From Stratiolaelaps scimitus (lineage: Eukaryota > Arthropoda > Arachnida > Mesostigmata > Laelapidae): 64,000 nt of DNA. Below are positions 1 through 14,900 of this stretch, piece after piece. The notes under the pieces were generated by a model. It had not been told where the DNA came from. It saw only the letters and a list, made by a program, of their open reading frames with translations, and did not search any database. The stretch is taken from positions 9,841,501 to 9,905,500 of the forward strand of contig JABWDB010000001.1 of the NCBI GenBank assembly GCA_019614645.1. The letters are read 5' to 3'. Both the position numbers and the translations under genes were made by a program. Every line of letters starts with the position of its first letter. Within the stretch, counting starts at the first letter, position 1.

Positions 1-2780
1 CTGGCAGCACAACGAAATATTATATTAAGTTGGTGATTTGGCGAAAATGGGATCGATGTTTAAAAGAAAGCCCAATCGTTAAGCTACAAAGATTGTATTG
101 TTCTTATTATAAAATGCATGTTGGATTGCCGTACAGTAAATTCGTGTGGTATTCAATCCGATACCTATATATTGGATGCGATATTTCGATAGATGGCAGA
201 TACCTTGTTGAATAGTGCGAGCTGAATGCTTGCACCCTGATTGTCCAGGTTAGGTATTATTAAAAAATATTAACTTTCCTCGATGCGTACCTTAAACCAA
301 TGTACAACGGCAAAATGAGGCTTTTTGGTTCAGAATATAGCTTTAATCGAAAAACTACCTCATGGCTATCGGCCGCGCATTCATTCAAACCGAGATATAT
401 TCATGGAACTATGGTATTTACACTACTTAAGCTCTCAGACAGAGAATTATATTGAGTTTTAAGGAATAATATTTAGTTAAGGTTCATCGAATAAGGGGAG
501 GGTTAAGCGGCACATTCCTCGCCAGCACACTCGATATAGGAACACTATTATATTGGCGAAAATCGACTGCCATTTGTTCAACGTTTGGGAGGCGCAAGCG
601 CGCGACGCAACGCGTACGTGTTCTAGTATGCAGATTTGGATTTAGTTTAGATTTGGTAAGGATTTGCCAATGTCGAAGGCTTCCTCAAAAAGGCGGCCTC
701 TTCGACAATCTTTTCATCCGTAAAGGGGTCAGAAGATCATCGACTATCCTTCCTGGTGCGCATTTTAGAGCGTATTATTATCATATTATTACGAAGGTAA
801 GTCGAAAAGTCTCATCCATTCGCGCTCTGTTGAATTCGTGGCTAGGTAGCGCTGAGGTGACATACCCGAAGACTTGTTTTCGGATATTTGGTAAAATGAT
901 AAACACGATTATTCAGAAGATACATAAAAAATAACTTCCCTGACAGATTCGAGTTAACCCGCGATGTATTTAATATATAAATAATAGAAAGAAATAGCAA
1001 ATGAATCGTTTTATTTATAATTAAAAAAACCAAAATTTGTAAAGGTCTACATATAGATATATATATATAGCGTATATTACAAATAAGCTATGCCCCTTAT
1101 TATTATTACCTTTAAATTTACCCCATTCGAGAAGGGAAACACTTCCAATTAGTTGGAAGACTGTAGAGCGATTTAATTCTTCAAACGGGATCCTATGCCG
1201 AATCAATATGGAATATATAGAACGTGTAACATGTCTTGATTTTGATATCCACCAAAACATATGCCTTGATACAGGCTATTGTCTGCGCGACATGATCCCT
1301 CCTCCGCCAGCACAAAACATACATGTACACATAGAATAGTATGAGGCTTTTGCGATATTTTCGTTTCTTCCACTATATCTATGGGTTAACGTGAATGAAA
1401 ACCAAAACCTACAACTCACTTCATCTGGTTTTAAGGGCAACCGACAGACGATTCCTTGACTTAACATGAAGCTTTCCTGACCTCCACGAAATACTTCGAC
1501 AAGCTCGTGTCAGCAAGGCGACAATTTGTCGAGTGTCCACCCTATATGATCCTCAGGCTATGTCCCTTGCCGGTGTAGCTTTCAAAAGCCATTTTCATCG
1601 CGGGCGATGTTTCAGTTGCGCCTTCCACTGACCAACTGTAGGCCGTTGATTGAGGTTGAATAAGGATACCTGAAAGCATGGAGGGACTCATTTTATATCC
1701 GATGCCGCATTGAGAAACATCGATGTTCAATGCCTTGAGGAAGTGAGCGTAGTGGCTAGCCAGAGTAGATGTTCGTGGCACCTGCCAAGATCGAAGCTTA
1801 CACTAGGAAATGGCATACCCCGTCCAAGGCTCGACGATTGACACCATAAGTAACTTTGTGTGCACTCGGCGATTTAGACCACATTATGCAGCAGTAACAT
1901 TTTCGTATCAACGCGGAAAAATGCACGAAATGCACTTTGTCCAAATTGCTGTGGATTACCGTAAATCCTGCTGCGCACATTCTGTTGAGGACTTGTTAGA
2001 GTCCTAACCTATAATAGCTATTACAGTTCCCTCTCTTTATCCATCTTGACGAATTCATCACACACAGGTTTCGGTGAGCAAAACAGATGAATGATGAGGA
2101 CCACGTATACGGAAGATACATGTACACAAATTATATATTATTATACTATTCTTATCCTACAAATTCGTCTGCCGGCTAGATCTGAGACCAACCGGGTCGT
2201 ATGCGTGAATATTAAAACGATGCCCTTTGAGACAGTTCACGTCAAGGCTGCTAAGCGAGACGACTGTGCAGAGGACATGCAAGAGAACACTAACAGAAAA
2301 CATTCAGCTGTGCATAAAGACTATTGCGGGCATTCGGTCGGGAATTGAAATCAAATAGTTTGCTCGTCCGTCAAGGGTGGGCAGTGGGTTTTATCGTAAC
2401 TTATACTAGGGGAAATTTTCATTACTAATTCGGCGGGTCGTATGTCAGCTACTATGCTATATCGCACGCACTGTATGATAATGGTGTGGCCTTTCCTAGA
2501 CGAGTTCGGGGCTTGAAAAGAAGCTTACCAGCAAGAATCTGGGGAATCTTCCAAGTGGGAAAGTTTCCTTAACGAAAGAACCCTCGTACGTGAAAGGAGA
2601 CTGTGTCTTTTTTATGGGATAAGATAAAGGGTGTGTCTATTTTATGGGACAGTACTGATTGGAATCAATATTACTAATAATCATCTTCATATAGGTGTCA
2701 GATTCGGTGGTGAATAGAGAATCTTCCCGGACAAGTTATACCAAATATCGCTAACACGTGTATGAATACTCTTCTTGCAG
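1..2780. other. Region upstream of the first lectin exon found; no gene recognised
   Basis: Only short, composition-driven open frames occur on both strands. One near-consensus donor (GTAAGT after ACGAAG, about 797) follows an open frame from 653, but nothing ties it to the lectin gene. The missing initiator exon and promoter of the lectin gene may be here. Confidence 0.4.
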
Positions 2781-2995
2781 GTGCGACGGGCCGTGCTATG
2801 TGAGGCTTTCATTCGTAATGTGTTATGCATCTGTGTACTGTCAGCATTTGTGTTCTCGATGGTGTTCGGCGATAGCTTCGTCATGACCGCGGGTGTGTTC
2901 AAAAAGGACAAAAGAACCGGTCGAGTGCCGAACCGAGGATTCGTCGTTGACTGTCTGACCAAATGCGAGAAGGCTGAAAACTGCCATTGCGTCAG
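2781..2995 (+). CDS. Lectin gene exon 1 of those found: signal-like segment and first half of PAN-like module
   Basis: The acceptor is CTTCTTGCAG at 2780 and the donor GTTGGT at 2996. It encodes 71 residues plus two bases. Two arginines precede a hydrophobic run (VLCICVLSAFVFSMVFG), which fits a signal peptide or anchor. Cys 58, 62, 68 and 70 follow. The donor choice is supported by the phase-2 join to the next exon, which restores a CHCVRMSN junction with the next cysteine at the expected distance. The read-through frame stays open past the donor to 3077, so it does not decide the boundary alone. Confidence 0.88.
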
Positions 2996-5900
2996 GTTGG
3001 TTCCGATGGGACAGGGGATCGTTTCTTTTCAAATTATTTTCAATTTCCCTCTGGAGCTTTACAGGGTGAACGCCTAGAAGCGCCGAGACATGTTATTGGC
3101 TTGTACGTTTCCTTTATTAGTTTGATAGATTTTGGCTGCAGGAATCACTCTATTCGTCGGCGAATTAAGCCTGGAAACGCACTCAGAGCATAATTACCAG
3201 CCAGAATAGATGAAACACAAGTTTGAAGTGATACATTCTCTCTCTATAGATGATTCCTTTATAAAATTTGGCGGATTGTCGTGTAGACATACATACGTTG
3301 GGTTGCAATTTGTCAGAGAGGAAAGATACAGTGCCGCCGATTGCACTTCGAAGGTTTTCGTTCTTAACCACAGCTGTATCACATATTGCATAATGCCCTT
3401 GCTTGAATCTTGGATGTCATATATAATAAACGGAGATCTATAATATATGCGGCTTCGTCGTGTCGATCAAATTGATGCTCGGTATCTGCTGTTGGGCTCA
3501 TTCGACAACATAGTCATAGTACGCTCATACGAGCTTACGCTTCAACTTAAATAACATCCGTATTTTTAGATCACCCTCGCTGCTGGTTTTGATCGACTCC
3601 GTGCTCGCTTATACATCTGTTCTGGCTCAGCTGAGGCTAATTTGTGGTGCCATTGGGCGCTATATGATTCAGTATTCATTCGAGTGATAGTTGGACACTC
3701 ACGTTGAGGCAGGCTGGGAACCTTGCCAGTGCGCAATTCTGTTGATAGCCAACCCAACTGTGGGGTTGAAGGGGGGGGGGGTCGTGCGTGCGGAACCACC
3801 CCAGCGGGGGTAGTTCCGAAAGTATAGGTATTCCCCGCACATGCTGGCCAGGGAACGTGACAATCAAGGTGCGATGGAGTCGCTATAAAACACCTTCATG
3901 TGCAAACCTGAAATTTAATACAGTCAATAACCCAGCCGCAAGCTGCCGTGGAATTTTTGCTTTACTGTCGAAATATTAAATTAGGCAATTCGACAGTTTT
4001 GCTCTGACAAACCTGTCTAGTTAGCCTGTGTCGAGTGTGCGTCATTCAGCTGTAGCATACTCTGGTAATCCTCTACTGTTTCGTGAAACCATGACGCCCA
4101 ATATGTACACGGTGATTATGTGTGACAACGTTACCTCAAAATCCAAACAATTTAGTTACAAGCTCACATTTACCCATTAAAATATGTCAAAGCCACGATA
4201 AATCACCACCGATGCTGGCCGCACCGAAGCCGCAATGTACGCCACTTATAAAAAACCATTCACTACTACTAGTGCTCGTGTCTTATAATGTGGATTTCTC
4301 TGAGTACAAGCTAAGGTCACGGACAAACCGAGTTTCTTCGACGGTATGCATCCCTAAAATTCGGTTTATTGGCGGGAGTCGATGGCATACGATTCGATTT
4401 GACGCATCGATGTTCACTCGATCACGTAATCGTCTTCAAAATGAATTGGGCTCGGTCGTCTCTGGACACGAGTTCGTGGCCCCGCATCCCCCTTCACAAT
4501 TATGGCCCATCTTTAGTTGTTGCTGATTCCTTGTTCTGTTCCTGAAGATCTTCTCGCAAATTTGGCCAACCTCGAGAAATGAGAGAGTCATTTTCCTTCA
4601 AGCAAAGGTTCGACAGGAGCCTGCTTGTATTTCTCGCATCTTATCATTGTCCTGTATCCAATAGTTCAAAATGTATAAGCTGAGATCTTACCGTTCTGGC
4701 TGAACGACACTTGAGGAACTAAACACACCACGTGTGCTCTTATGGATGTGTGTGTGTGCCAAAATATATGGTGGAGAAATTACAGCATAGGGTAATTCGA
4801 TAGTTAACTCCTTTCTTTCTATAAATAGGCTTCGAGATTATCCACTTATTGAAAATTAGTCGACTTTGTGTTCAAAAAACAATTTAATGAGAACCCTCAT
4901 TTGGGAACTAACAATGATCGAAGGTTTTTTAGTTGATACAGGAACATGGCTGTAGGTGAAGTCATCATGACTCGATCAATTTCTTTCGTTCTACTTTGAT
5001 CCAACTAATGAGTGCTTGAGCTTCCAAAGAATCAAAGGCTAGTTCAGTGCAATCGAGCTGTCGTCAGAAACCTCTTAAGTTTAAGAGGGTGCCAGAGTCT
5101 CATGTTCATAGGGGGTAGTGATATTTCATCGGCTCCAAGCCTTTCATGTTTAAATGTATCTGCATCAGAAAAAACAATACAACAATATGTTTGCGAAAGA
5201 CCGATAATTAGAAAATTCATTATATTATGTGTTTCGTATATTTTGTCCGTAGGTAATACCTGTGAAACGATTCATTTTGTAGTTGTAGTCCACACCGATG
5301 ATGAGAAGAAACTTGATAACCACCTGTTGTTGTTTTTATAAAATGTTGTATTTGCAAATTCAAATGAGGCTATGTTCAGTGCAACATTCAGTTGACCACG
5401 AAATGAACGCAGCCGTTGTGGCTGAAATAAATCGAAGAAGGTTTGCATTCATATTATTGTCATCACAATTATAAAATTATCGATTTGGATTCGTGAACGA
5501 ATATATATATATATATATATATATTACTGTTCAAGTGAGCTGTACACAGAAAAACAAGACCATGCTTAAGGTTGTGAGTCAATCAGCGCATGCTGCAGAG
5601 GACCGACGAGTCAGTTGTTTCTTGCTAAGCTCACAGGTGGCGTTCCGGTCAATCCATGGCACTCTGACGTGATCGAAGGCAGAGAATAACTCGCTTATAA
5701 TTAACGAGGTTGTTTTATTTCGAGTGGCTCGCAACGATTGTGGCACACGCTTACGGGTGACACTTTACAAGAGGATCAGTGTATACACATTGGAGTATTG
5801 CGACAGCCCCAACAAGTACATATATACACGAATCTCTGCCGCAACTTATAATCTGGTCAAGCTCCTTGGTTCTAATAATACCTCTTATAGCGTACTGGAT

Positions 5901-8900
5901 TATGGACCCGTTGTGCGGTGGCCTGGATGAGTATATAGTCATGCAAAATCCTCATAGCAAATTCAGCACGAATACCGAGATACCGAGAAACAGATTTCGG
6001 CAAAATGCTAATTAGCCTAAGGCAACAAAAAATGCTGGGACCCACAGTATTCTAAGCGTCAACTATGAGATAACAAACATTATTAGCAGTCTCTCTCAGG
6101 TTTATATCGTTTCTTCATTGTTGTTATACCATGTGACATAAAAGAGAGCTTAAGCATTGTAAAATTGCAGCTCCTTCAATAAACCATTAAACCTTTACCC
6201 TACCTTTACCACCTCTACTGACTGTGATATACGCAGTCTCCTAAAGATTAACAATACGTGAATCTATAGCATTACTAATAACGAAATCTACACGATCTAC
6301 AAATCTTCCACACATGTTCGAATACTTGACACCACTGTCAGGTACTGATCTGTTTACTGTGTACATTCTCGATCCCATCAACATGTTAGTCGAAGTTTAC
6401 GCTGTCAGATGGTCTCTGAACATCTCTCGCCTCGGATTGCCTCTCGGTCGCGTATGTGAGTGATTGCATTTCGTTTTGGTTTTGTGCTTGAGGCGCTTCG
6501 CTCGAGTCCACCATCCGCTGCGGGACGCCTTACGCGGGGTGGCTTCAACTAGTCTCGTTACCACAAACGGGCTCGTGATCGTATTGTATCTTTGGAGGGC
6601 ATGCGTGACTGGTGTCTTATATACGGAAGTTACTCTACTGTTACAACCTAATGGTACACTACAGGGACAACGAGATGCAACAGGTTCGCTGTCTGGGCAA
6701 CGAATTGCGCCCCCGTTAGCGGCCTATGCGCTGCTAATTTATTCAAATCGAAACACACGTTATGCACGAGTGACTACCGACAGTGGGCCGATTGTGTTCG
6801 AGCTTTTGTTATTAGTTGCAATTGGCAGATTCACTGCTCACCAGTCATCGACTATAATAAACATCTTACAACGAACCGAACCACGTACTATATTATAATG
6901 TTAACACAATTAAAACAAAGTCATTTACAATAGTCAGCGCCGGGTTGTCTCATATTTCCGAATCTTTTGATGACGGACCACTGTTGCCCAGGGATTTTCT
7001 GCTTCTCAACTTATCCAAGTACATACACAACCGCTTTCATCATTCACCGCTTACGCTCATCGCACCTACAAGCAAGCAACTTCAACGACCACCCACTACT
7101 TGCCACTTTCGCCTCAAAACAGTGTATCATCGACCTGCACCTGAACAACATAAGTACAACTCGCCTATGTTAAATCACAATACCAATAAGTGTTTTTTTT
7201 CTCATCGATTTTCAACGACCTTTCCCAATTTTACCCTTTGCCCATCTTCCCTGCACTGTTAGATCCCACCCGATAAACATGAAAAGCGGAATGAATATGG
7301 TGAAAATCAATTAGATATTTAATTAAGGTATAATAACGAATAATCGATACTATACAATTACAAAGTATTTCGTTGATGGAATGGAACTGCAGTATTTTAC
7401 AACGCTCACGTTCTTGATAGGGATAAGTCGCAGGTGCTGATTTGCCTGCTAGCATCATTGTGTAAAAGTTGCATACATCACGTAATGCGTCAATTGTAAC
7501 TTGCCTAGATAGCACGATGTTAAACTCAGCTTATGTAGAAATTCGCTTTACAAAATGAATGCCATCATCAATAGAGAAGATATGCACTTACGAGGATAAA
7601 TAGAACTATTGTATTCATCGGGACGATCGACGCTTCGTAGCTGGGTGATATTCGCTAGGACCCCCCGGGAGCACTGGTTCAGTATCATTAAAGAACGTTT
7701 CTGCGTTTGTTATAGATGGTGGCGCGGTGTTGGCTTGAGGATCAATTACTCAAGTGACTTCATCTGTCTTTACTAGTTCCTGTCATTTAAATGACTATTT
7801 TACTACATATTGCTATAAATAATGCGACGTTTTGCCAGCAGCTCAGAGCACACTTGCTATCTAGAATAATGTACAGCTTGGTGCAAAATCACCATGGTGT
7901 CATGGCTTGATCATTTCCACTAGAAAAAAAAATGCGACTTGTAAGGATAGAATCTGTAAAGACGTGATGACAAACAAATGAACGAAATATCCCATTTATA
8001 ATTCAAGACGTTCACCTCGAAACAAGAACTATCATTATAAACAGCAAATGCTATAATTGCTAATGCTTAACTGCACAGGCCAAGAATCGACCATTAAAAA
8101 ATCTATGGATTTCTTATTCTGTTGTTCGTTTAGTGAGTGCGTTTTATTTTTTTTTGTCTTTTTCTTTTTTGAATTCGATATCGGTGCAAGTATTAAGTGT
8201 TATATTGCACTTTTAGATAAACAAAATTTGCAACGAATGAAATTGATACAAACCGAGACGAACATGAACAGATTTCAAATTTGCATTTCTAATGGTAGCA
8301 CATAGAAACCCTCGATAGAATCACCACCATGCACACGATTCCATGCTTCAAATCCGTGCCTCCGTGGCCTTATCATATCGTGGACAAAAACCTATTCACG
8401 AGATGTACTCTAATTACACCCTAATTGGCTACATTTGGCTCCTCACATTGGTGGTTTGCATTTTTTGCTAAGGTTTCACTGCCCTCGGACCAGCCAAACG
8501 TGGGCTCAAAACGTACTATCTCGTAAGCTCATTCGTTACTTTCGCAAGACTAGCGCGAGCGAAGGCCGCTTCCAATCCCTTTGGGGTTTCGTGTCGAAAA
8601 GCTATCCTCGTATATCTTGGCCAGACGGGAAGTTTCCTATATACTAGTGGCTCAATATCATGGCCAACGCGGGCAACACTCTTTGAACCTGGCGCTTGTG
8701 TGTGCGCGCCCTACAAGGAAGTGACTCTACCAGCCATGTGCGAGCTGTTATTGATGCAAGTGTCAACTTTCTAAAGGGATACGTTACTCGGAAGGAATTG
8801 CATTAAGTTTAGCGACGTCCGTTGCTCTAGCATCAATTGGAACAAGCTAGAAATGAAACCGATGAAGCTCAATGATGAATAGGTACAAATGCAGCACAAC

Positions 8901-11900
8901 CGTTTGTGGACAACAAACCCTATACTCCGTCGGCTTCGTTTAGATATATATATATATATGTGTGTGTTGAGGCCTGTGGCGGTGCATTCGCGTGCGTTTT
9001 GCAAGCGGAGGGCACTTAGATGCAAGATTTCGACCTCCACCGTTGCACATTTGCATTTAAGGGGTTGTCCGTCTTATGAAGCAATGCGGAAGTGGAACCT
9101 TTTACGTCAAATATTGGTTGAGAGTCAGCTCGAAGAAAAAAAGATACATACATATATATATATATATAAGAAATGGTTCATATGAATACATGCTTACATA
9201 GACAGGTTAACATTGATATGCTCACGTTGATCTGTTGGTGTTCGTTGTTCACGGGCAATTGCAGGATGTCAAATCGCAAGGACAAGCCCATGTGCGATCT
9301 AATGAACCCATTCCCGCACGGAAAGCCCTTGCCACCGAAGGGATTTGTCTACTTTGCATCGGTAAGCACAACAACAGCATATTTGAAAATCAAGAAGAGG
9401 TGGTGCTGCATATTTCTGCCCGGGAAACGGCGGTGATCATGACCGAGTGAATATTATGGAAAGCCTACCGCCGCACTCATTACGATCATAAATAGAATAT
9501 GTCTTCGTTTTAATTTATTATTATTTCAACGATTTATCTGAGAGCAACTAAAGAACGAGCGTTGTGAGTTGTGTGAACTAGAGTCGAATGACGACTGGTG
9601 CTGTCATTGAGTCCAAACTAGTTTTGGTCGTTCTGCTGATTCGACGGCAACTGATAATGGTAGCTGTGGCGATAGGACCCGGAAAAGATATTTAGTTGCA
9701 AACACAGTGGCTCAACTAATTATATTTAATAATTGTACGATAACTGCAACCTACAGGCATAATGAACTTGTAAAATCGTCTCTCCCGATGTCGAGATATC
9801 GGAGAGGTTCCCGTAATTAATACCAAAGATGCAATGGGCTTTCGCTGGCTGCGCTAATGCAGCGGGCATATTGTCATTGGCAGTTCGCCATTATAGATTC
9901 ACATTATATTACATGTATCATGGACATAGTGTTGAGGGTCTTCAGTTCGCACTTGTTTCATGGACGCTACTTGCAGGAATGAAACAAATACTAACGAGCA
10001 CCATTTTGCTGTTTTTGCAGAATAAATATTATGAAACCCTATTCAACGGTAAGTGTCAAATTGAGTTGTGTACCTATTGTCGTGTGAAATTGAATTCAAT
10101 TGCTTTGGGTTAATTACATATTTTTGTTATAATTTTTCGTCATTATTTTCTAGGTCTTCAAAATTGTTAATGTTCATATAAAATTTGCCGCAAATCGATA
10201 TATATATATATATAGCCATCGCTTCATCTTATGAGTTTGTAAAATTTTGAAATTATAGCCGATATTTGTCTTCAACAAAATTTCGCATCGATACAAATTG
10301 GCCTTCGCATTTTGCAAATAATATAATATATCCTATTATAACGGTACAGTGATCCAAAGTATATAACACAAGTAGACTTGTGTTTCCAGAAAACTGTTCT
10401 GTATGTGGATTATCTTGTTGTCATTGATAAAAATAGTACTTTGAAATGAGATTAGGAAATGGCAAAGATTACGCAATTGACTGAGTTGAGATCGCAACTC
10501 GATTACAAATTGGAGGCGAATAGCGTTTATTAATTCGAGCACAATGTGTGGGAGCCTTCATCATTTGGTTACGAGCCCCGCTATATTCCATTCTACCGAC
10601 ATCACTCTGGATAACCGCACCAACCGTTGTGATATCACCTTTTAAGACTAGGAATATTTCATGTGTTACACGGGCTCTACGGCAGCTATTGTTGTTCAAT
10701 ATTTGAGGCGACTAGTCATGGTTGACTGGAATTAACCTTGATATATTGATCTTACCTTAGTCCCAGCGCCCGAATGTCAATGATGATAAATCTGATATCA
10801 GTCAGCCTATATCAGAATTGCTGAATATCTATTTATAATATCTGCTGAAATCTGTCGTTGAGAACTTGGCTGGAGTAGTGAATTTTCTAACAAAACTACT
10901 CACTTGCATATCTAATTGATTTTAACAGCAAAGTGTTGTCGTGTCTATCGAGTCCATTCTATTAACGATCAAGACAAAGCTTCATCCTTTAATGACATTT
11001 TTATCATTTAAGTAGTCTCTGGGCGGCTTATTTGTAGAATGTATATTATTGTAATTCCCAAACCTTCAATACCAATATTGACCAATAATAATAATAATAA
11101 CAATAAAAGAAAGTGCAACTGTAGTTGAGGTATCGCTTTGATGAACTCGTTTAACTTACCTCACCTCAATTAATTGTTACACAGCGTCGGCTGTTAACTA
11201 CGCCCTGAAAAAGAAAGCCTCTCAAAGTTCAGTTTACGAACTGTACGGGATTCATTACACTCCGGAAAAGGCGATCGACGGATCCCACAATACAGATGGT
11301 TTGAAGCCACCATACTTTGCCCATACCCAGGACTCTATGTGGGCAGAACTTAATCCATGGTGGCAGGTAGGTGACTGACATACAGTGGAGTAACTATAGT
11401 TAGCTCAACGTCCATAAATATATTTTAAGAGAAAAATAGACACACATGCCCAGAGAAGCCGCTAAAAAGAGCTTTCTTGGGCTACGCTGCAAATCACCCG
11501 CATTGGTTAGCAATGAGCCAACTAGCTAAGATCTCTAATAGTCAATTTAATAATCGGCATTGTTTTTGCCTAACATATTCGGTGCATCCAGGCAATTGGT
11601 CCCAACGAATGTTTATCAGCGTCAACGCACAGACGATACTGTCCTGTTTACAGCAGTGTTATGCTAAGCAACAAGGAAGCCCTTGTGTCTAGTACAGGAA
11701 TGGTAATATTTGACTAACTTACGTTCTGCTGTATTGATATGTCTCTCCCATATCACCTCCCGTCATACACAGGTGGATCTCAATCAAGACGTCACTGTGA
11801 TGGGCATCCGAATTCGAAACAGAAAAGAATGGGGTAAGTTGACACATATGATAGATATATATATATATATAATATATATAGCATCGCATGTCATGGCGTT

Positions 11901-14900
11901 AAGATGCTGTTGATGGCTTTTGTTAATATTCTTATTACGATTAGTTAGTAGAATCATGTTATTATGTTATTTTGCGGCCACTTTTCGGTCACTTTTGTGC
12001 TGAGCTTTTGGCAGGCATGGAGCTAATCAGAGTTATCCTGTGCGCTGTGCCGGATTAGTTAGTTTAGTGGGATCCCGACGGTACATGCATATATATATGC
12101 GAAGGCAATTGCCGAAAAATTTGATTTCTCCTATATTCGTATTGCACCTATTCCGGACGTGTTGTTGTGTTCGTCTCAGCTGGCAGATTTGTTCGAGGGA
12201 TCCAAATTTATCTGGTTGAGCACGAACTCAAGAAAACAAAATAGATCTGATTTAAGTGCTAACAAAGATGACGAAATGGGGCCGATCTTCATTGCGACCC
12301 ATTGTCCCTTCTCTTCTAACAGTCTTCTAACATCTCGCAACTTTCTACCCCTAGATCCACGAGTTTTGGACACGCATAAGTTGTTGATATAATGGTTGTA
12401 GCGATGATATTAATACGACAATGCCTAGCTTGATCCTGCGTTTGGCCGATTCTTCTTCTTTTTTTCTCCCGTCCTTACCAAGCAAAAGCAAGAAAATAAT
12501 GGCCGAGAAAAAACGCTGGCTCAACATCGGAGAGACAACGAGAGATCGAGAGTCAGAGTACTGTTATTATTATTATTACGACGACGACGACCACCACCGC
12601 CACTATTGCTGCTGCTGCTGCGGCTAATATGACAGTTGCCGTTATTACACGCCACCGATGATAGCTCGACAGGCAGAGAAGACCTGCCATTGCGATGATT
12701 CATTCCTGCGGCTTCTTCTGACGATCGGATGAGGATAATCATATCCTCTTATTATTGTTATTGTAAGAAGCATGATGCCGGGCCCGATGGTGCCACCAGA
12801 CGTCGCTTTTCGCCTCGTCATGCGAGAGTCGAAGGGAAACGAGCTTGGGGAGGAGGAAGAAGACTAAGAAGATGTAGCAGGTTTCGGTATTCTATCAACT
12901 CGTTCGCCCATAGGCCGCCTAAGCAGAAGCAGCAGCAGCATTCTCCTATAGACGTTGTAAGGACCCAAGTACACCAGTACGAAATGTAAACCTCGTATGG
13001 CATTCGTTCGACGAATTAGAGCGGCGGTAGATGATAGGTCAAGCCCGACTACATATTCTATTTGATCGGTGCCTATTCTACGATTCGGTAGTGTGAAATG
13101 CGTTCAACATCTGGCTGAGGTTAGCCGTCGCAGTGAACTTGGTTATGTATAACGCGATTCATATTGTTGCGCAACTTCATTCTTTATCGCGGTGTTTTCG
13201 GATCGGGACGTTTCTCCGAACGTAAATCGTTTTTGTGTCATGTCAGCTATAAAAAGCATAACGAGTGCCTCATGATAGATTCTATCTTGATGACGAATAA
13301 TTACTGCATTATACCTTCGGTAGGTAGTCGAGCAGTCGCTCGTTCACAATATCGATGTCTACTGAATCGAGGCTCCTCCTTGAGTGAATAAATGTCATCG
13401 ACAGCGAGGAAATTGAGATATTAGTCGGTCCACAGCTCGGATTCCGGGGATCTTCAAGCTATTTTTAAATATCGAATCGCTGGTGCGATGTTCAGCAAAG
13501 TTTACTGGCACTAAAGTAAGGCCTTACTCATAGGATCGCGTAACTTTACGGGTCCTCTGTCATATTTCTACTATATGTCCGATGTTGCCTTTGAAGGAAA
13601 ATATGGCAACAATGTGGCCTCAGCACACGATCAAGATCAAGCAATGTTGTTGACATGAGTATTAGATGCATTTTTCGAACGCCGCAGCCTAATGATTAAC
13701 GCCACATTACAGAATTATTTGATTACTCAAACTTCCAAATGAAGTCGAAGCAAGCAGGAGAACTCAATAATAGTTTGTAATGATTAACAAATAATAACAA
13801 TAGCTCTACTTTGGACAAATAATTATGTTGTTTGACTTCGCTAATCAAACTATTTATCCTTAGAGGGCCGAAAAAGTAGACTTTATTTAAATTTATCAAC
13901 CCATTTCTTATATATATATATTGCCACTTTCTCGAAACCCTCTGAATAGTTACTAGTCACTACTCCACTCTAATTGTTAGGGGGATCTTTAATACATTGG
14001 TAAAGTTGTTTTCTTCCCACGCCAGCGGTTGTTCTCAATGATCGCTTTGTCCGCTGTAGCTCGCCTGTAGCTTCATTTGCGCTTACTTCAGATCTCTTTA
14101 AAAGATAGGACATCACGAAACTACAGATTTAGGTTCGCCCGACATTCGTCAACACGCACATTATCTGGATGGCAGACATTAGTGGCGGACGTAGTGAGAG
14201 AAGCGGCTCCCGTTACTCGGTGGCAAAACGGAATCGTGTGGGATGTTACACCGCGTATTGAAATCCCACCCACGCTTGAAAGGATTGTCTGACTCAACTG
14301 AGCTCAAATACTGCGCAATTATATGAAAGTGAATTACTCTTTCCTGCTCGTTGACGAGATCCTTATTTTGTAGAATTTTCTACTATCTCAATAACGGAAC
14401 ATGAACCTGTGGCTTGTACGGCCCACAAGCGTAGCTCATGCGGGCTGATACGGGGAACCATTTCGCTGTTGCCCCAAGGCTCGATTGCCTCGTGACATTG
14501 TACCAATGATTAAGAATCTAGCCACTACGGCAGGTTTGCTTTTTATTTCAGACGAGTCCGAGGAAAAAACCTTTTTAGAGTCTTGGAACTCTATGCAAAA
14601 GCTGTAAACGTATTACCTTCACTAAAACGAACAGTGAATATGTAAATAGGTACTTACCTCCTTAAGAAAACCTGTATTCAGCATGTGCAAATGAACTCCA
14701 ATAGACCCACAAGACCATATGACGATACGCCGGGCAGAGAGCGTCTTTCAAAGTCCTCCTCTGGAGAGGCGATCTCACAACGTATCCACTGCTGTAATGA
14801 AATACAATTACTAGAGAACATAAATAACCTTAGTTAAGATGTCTCTACAAAAAGAAACCCTTCAAGCGTGCGGTTCTCCGATCATTACAGGCGACCGGCT

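Larger units (their letters stand above)
2996..9264 (+). other. Lectin gene intron 1 (6.3 kb), mostly unannotated
   Basis: This intron is bounded by the donor GTTGGT and the acceptor CAATTGCAG. It holds an 11-base G run at 3771-3781, a (TA)n tract at 5501-5525, another at 8944-8959 and SINE-like family B copy 1 near its 3' end. The 134-codon open frame at 4122-4526 shows no recognisable domain. Confidence 0.7.

Noticed and set aside
3566..3867. Minus-strand Pro-rich frames beside the poly-G run
   Set aside because: The proline run is encoded by the homopolymer, and no motif or repeat partner was found in the window.
4122..4526. 134-codon + frame in lectin intron 1
   Set aside because: No domain, no splice context, and residue composition consistent with random AT-rich sequence.
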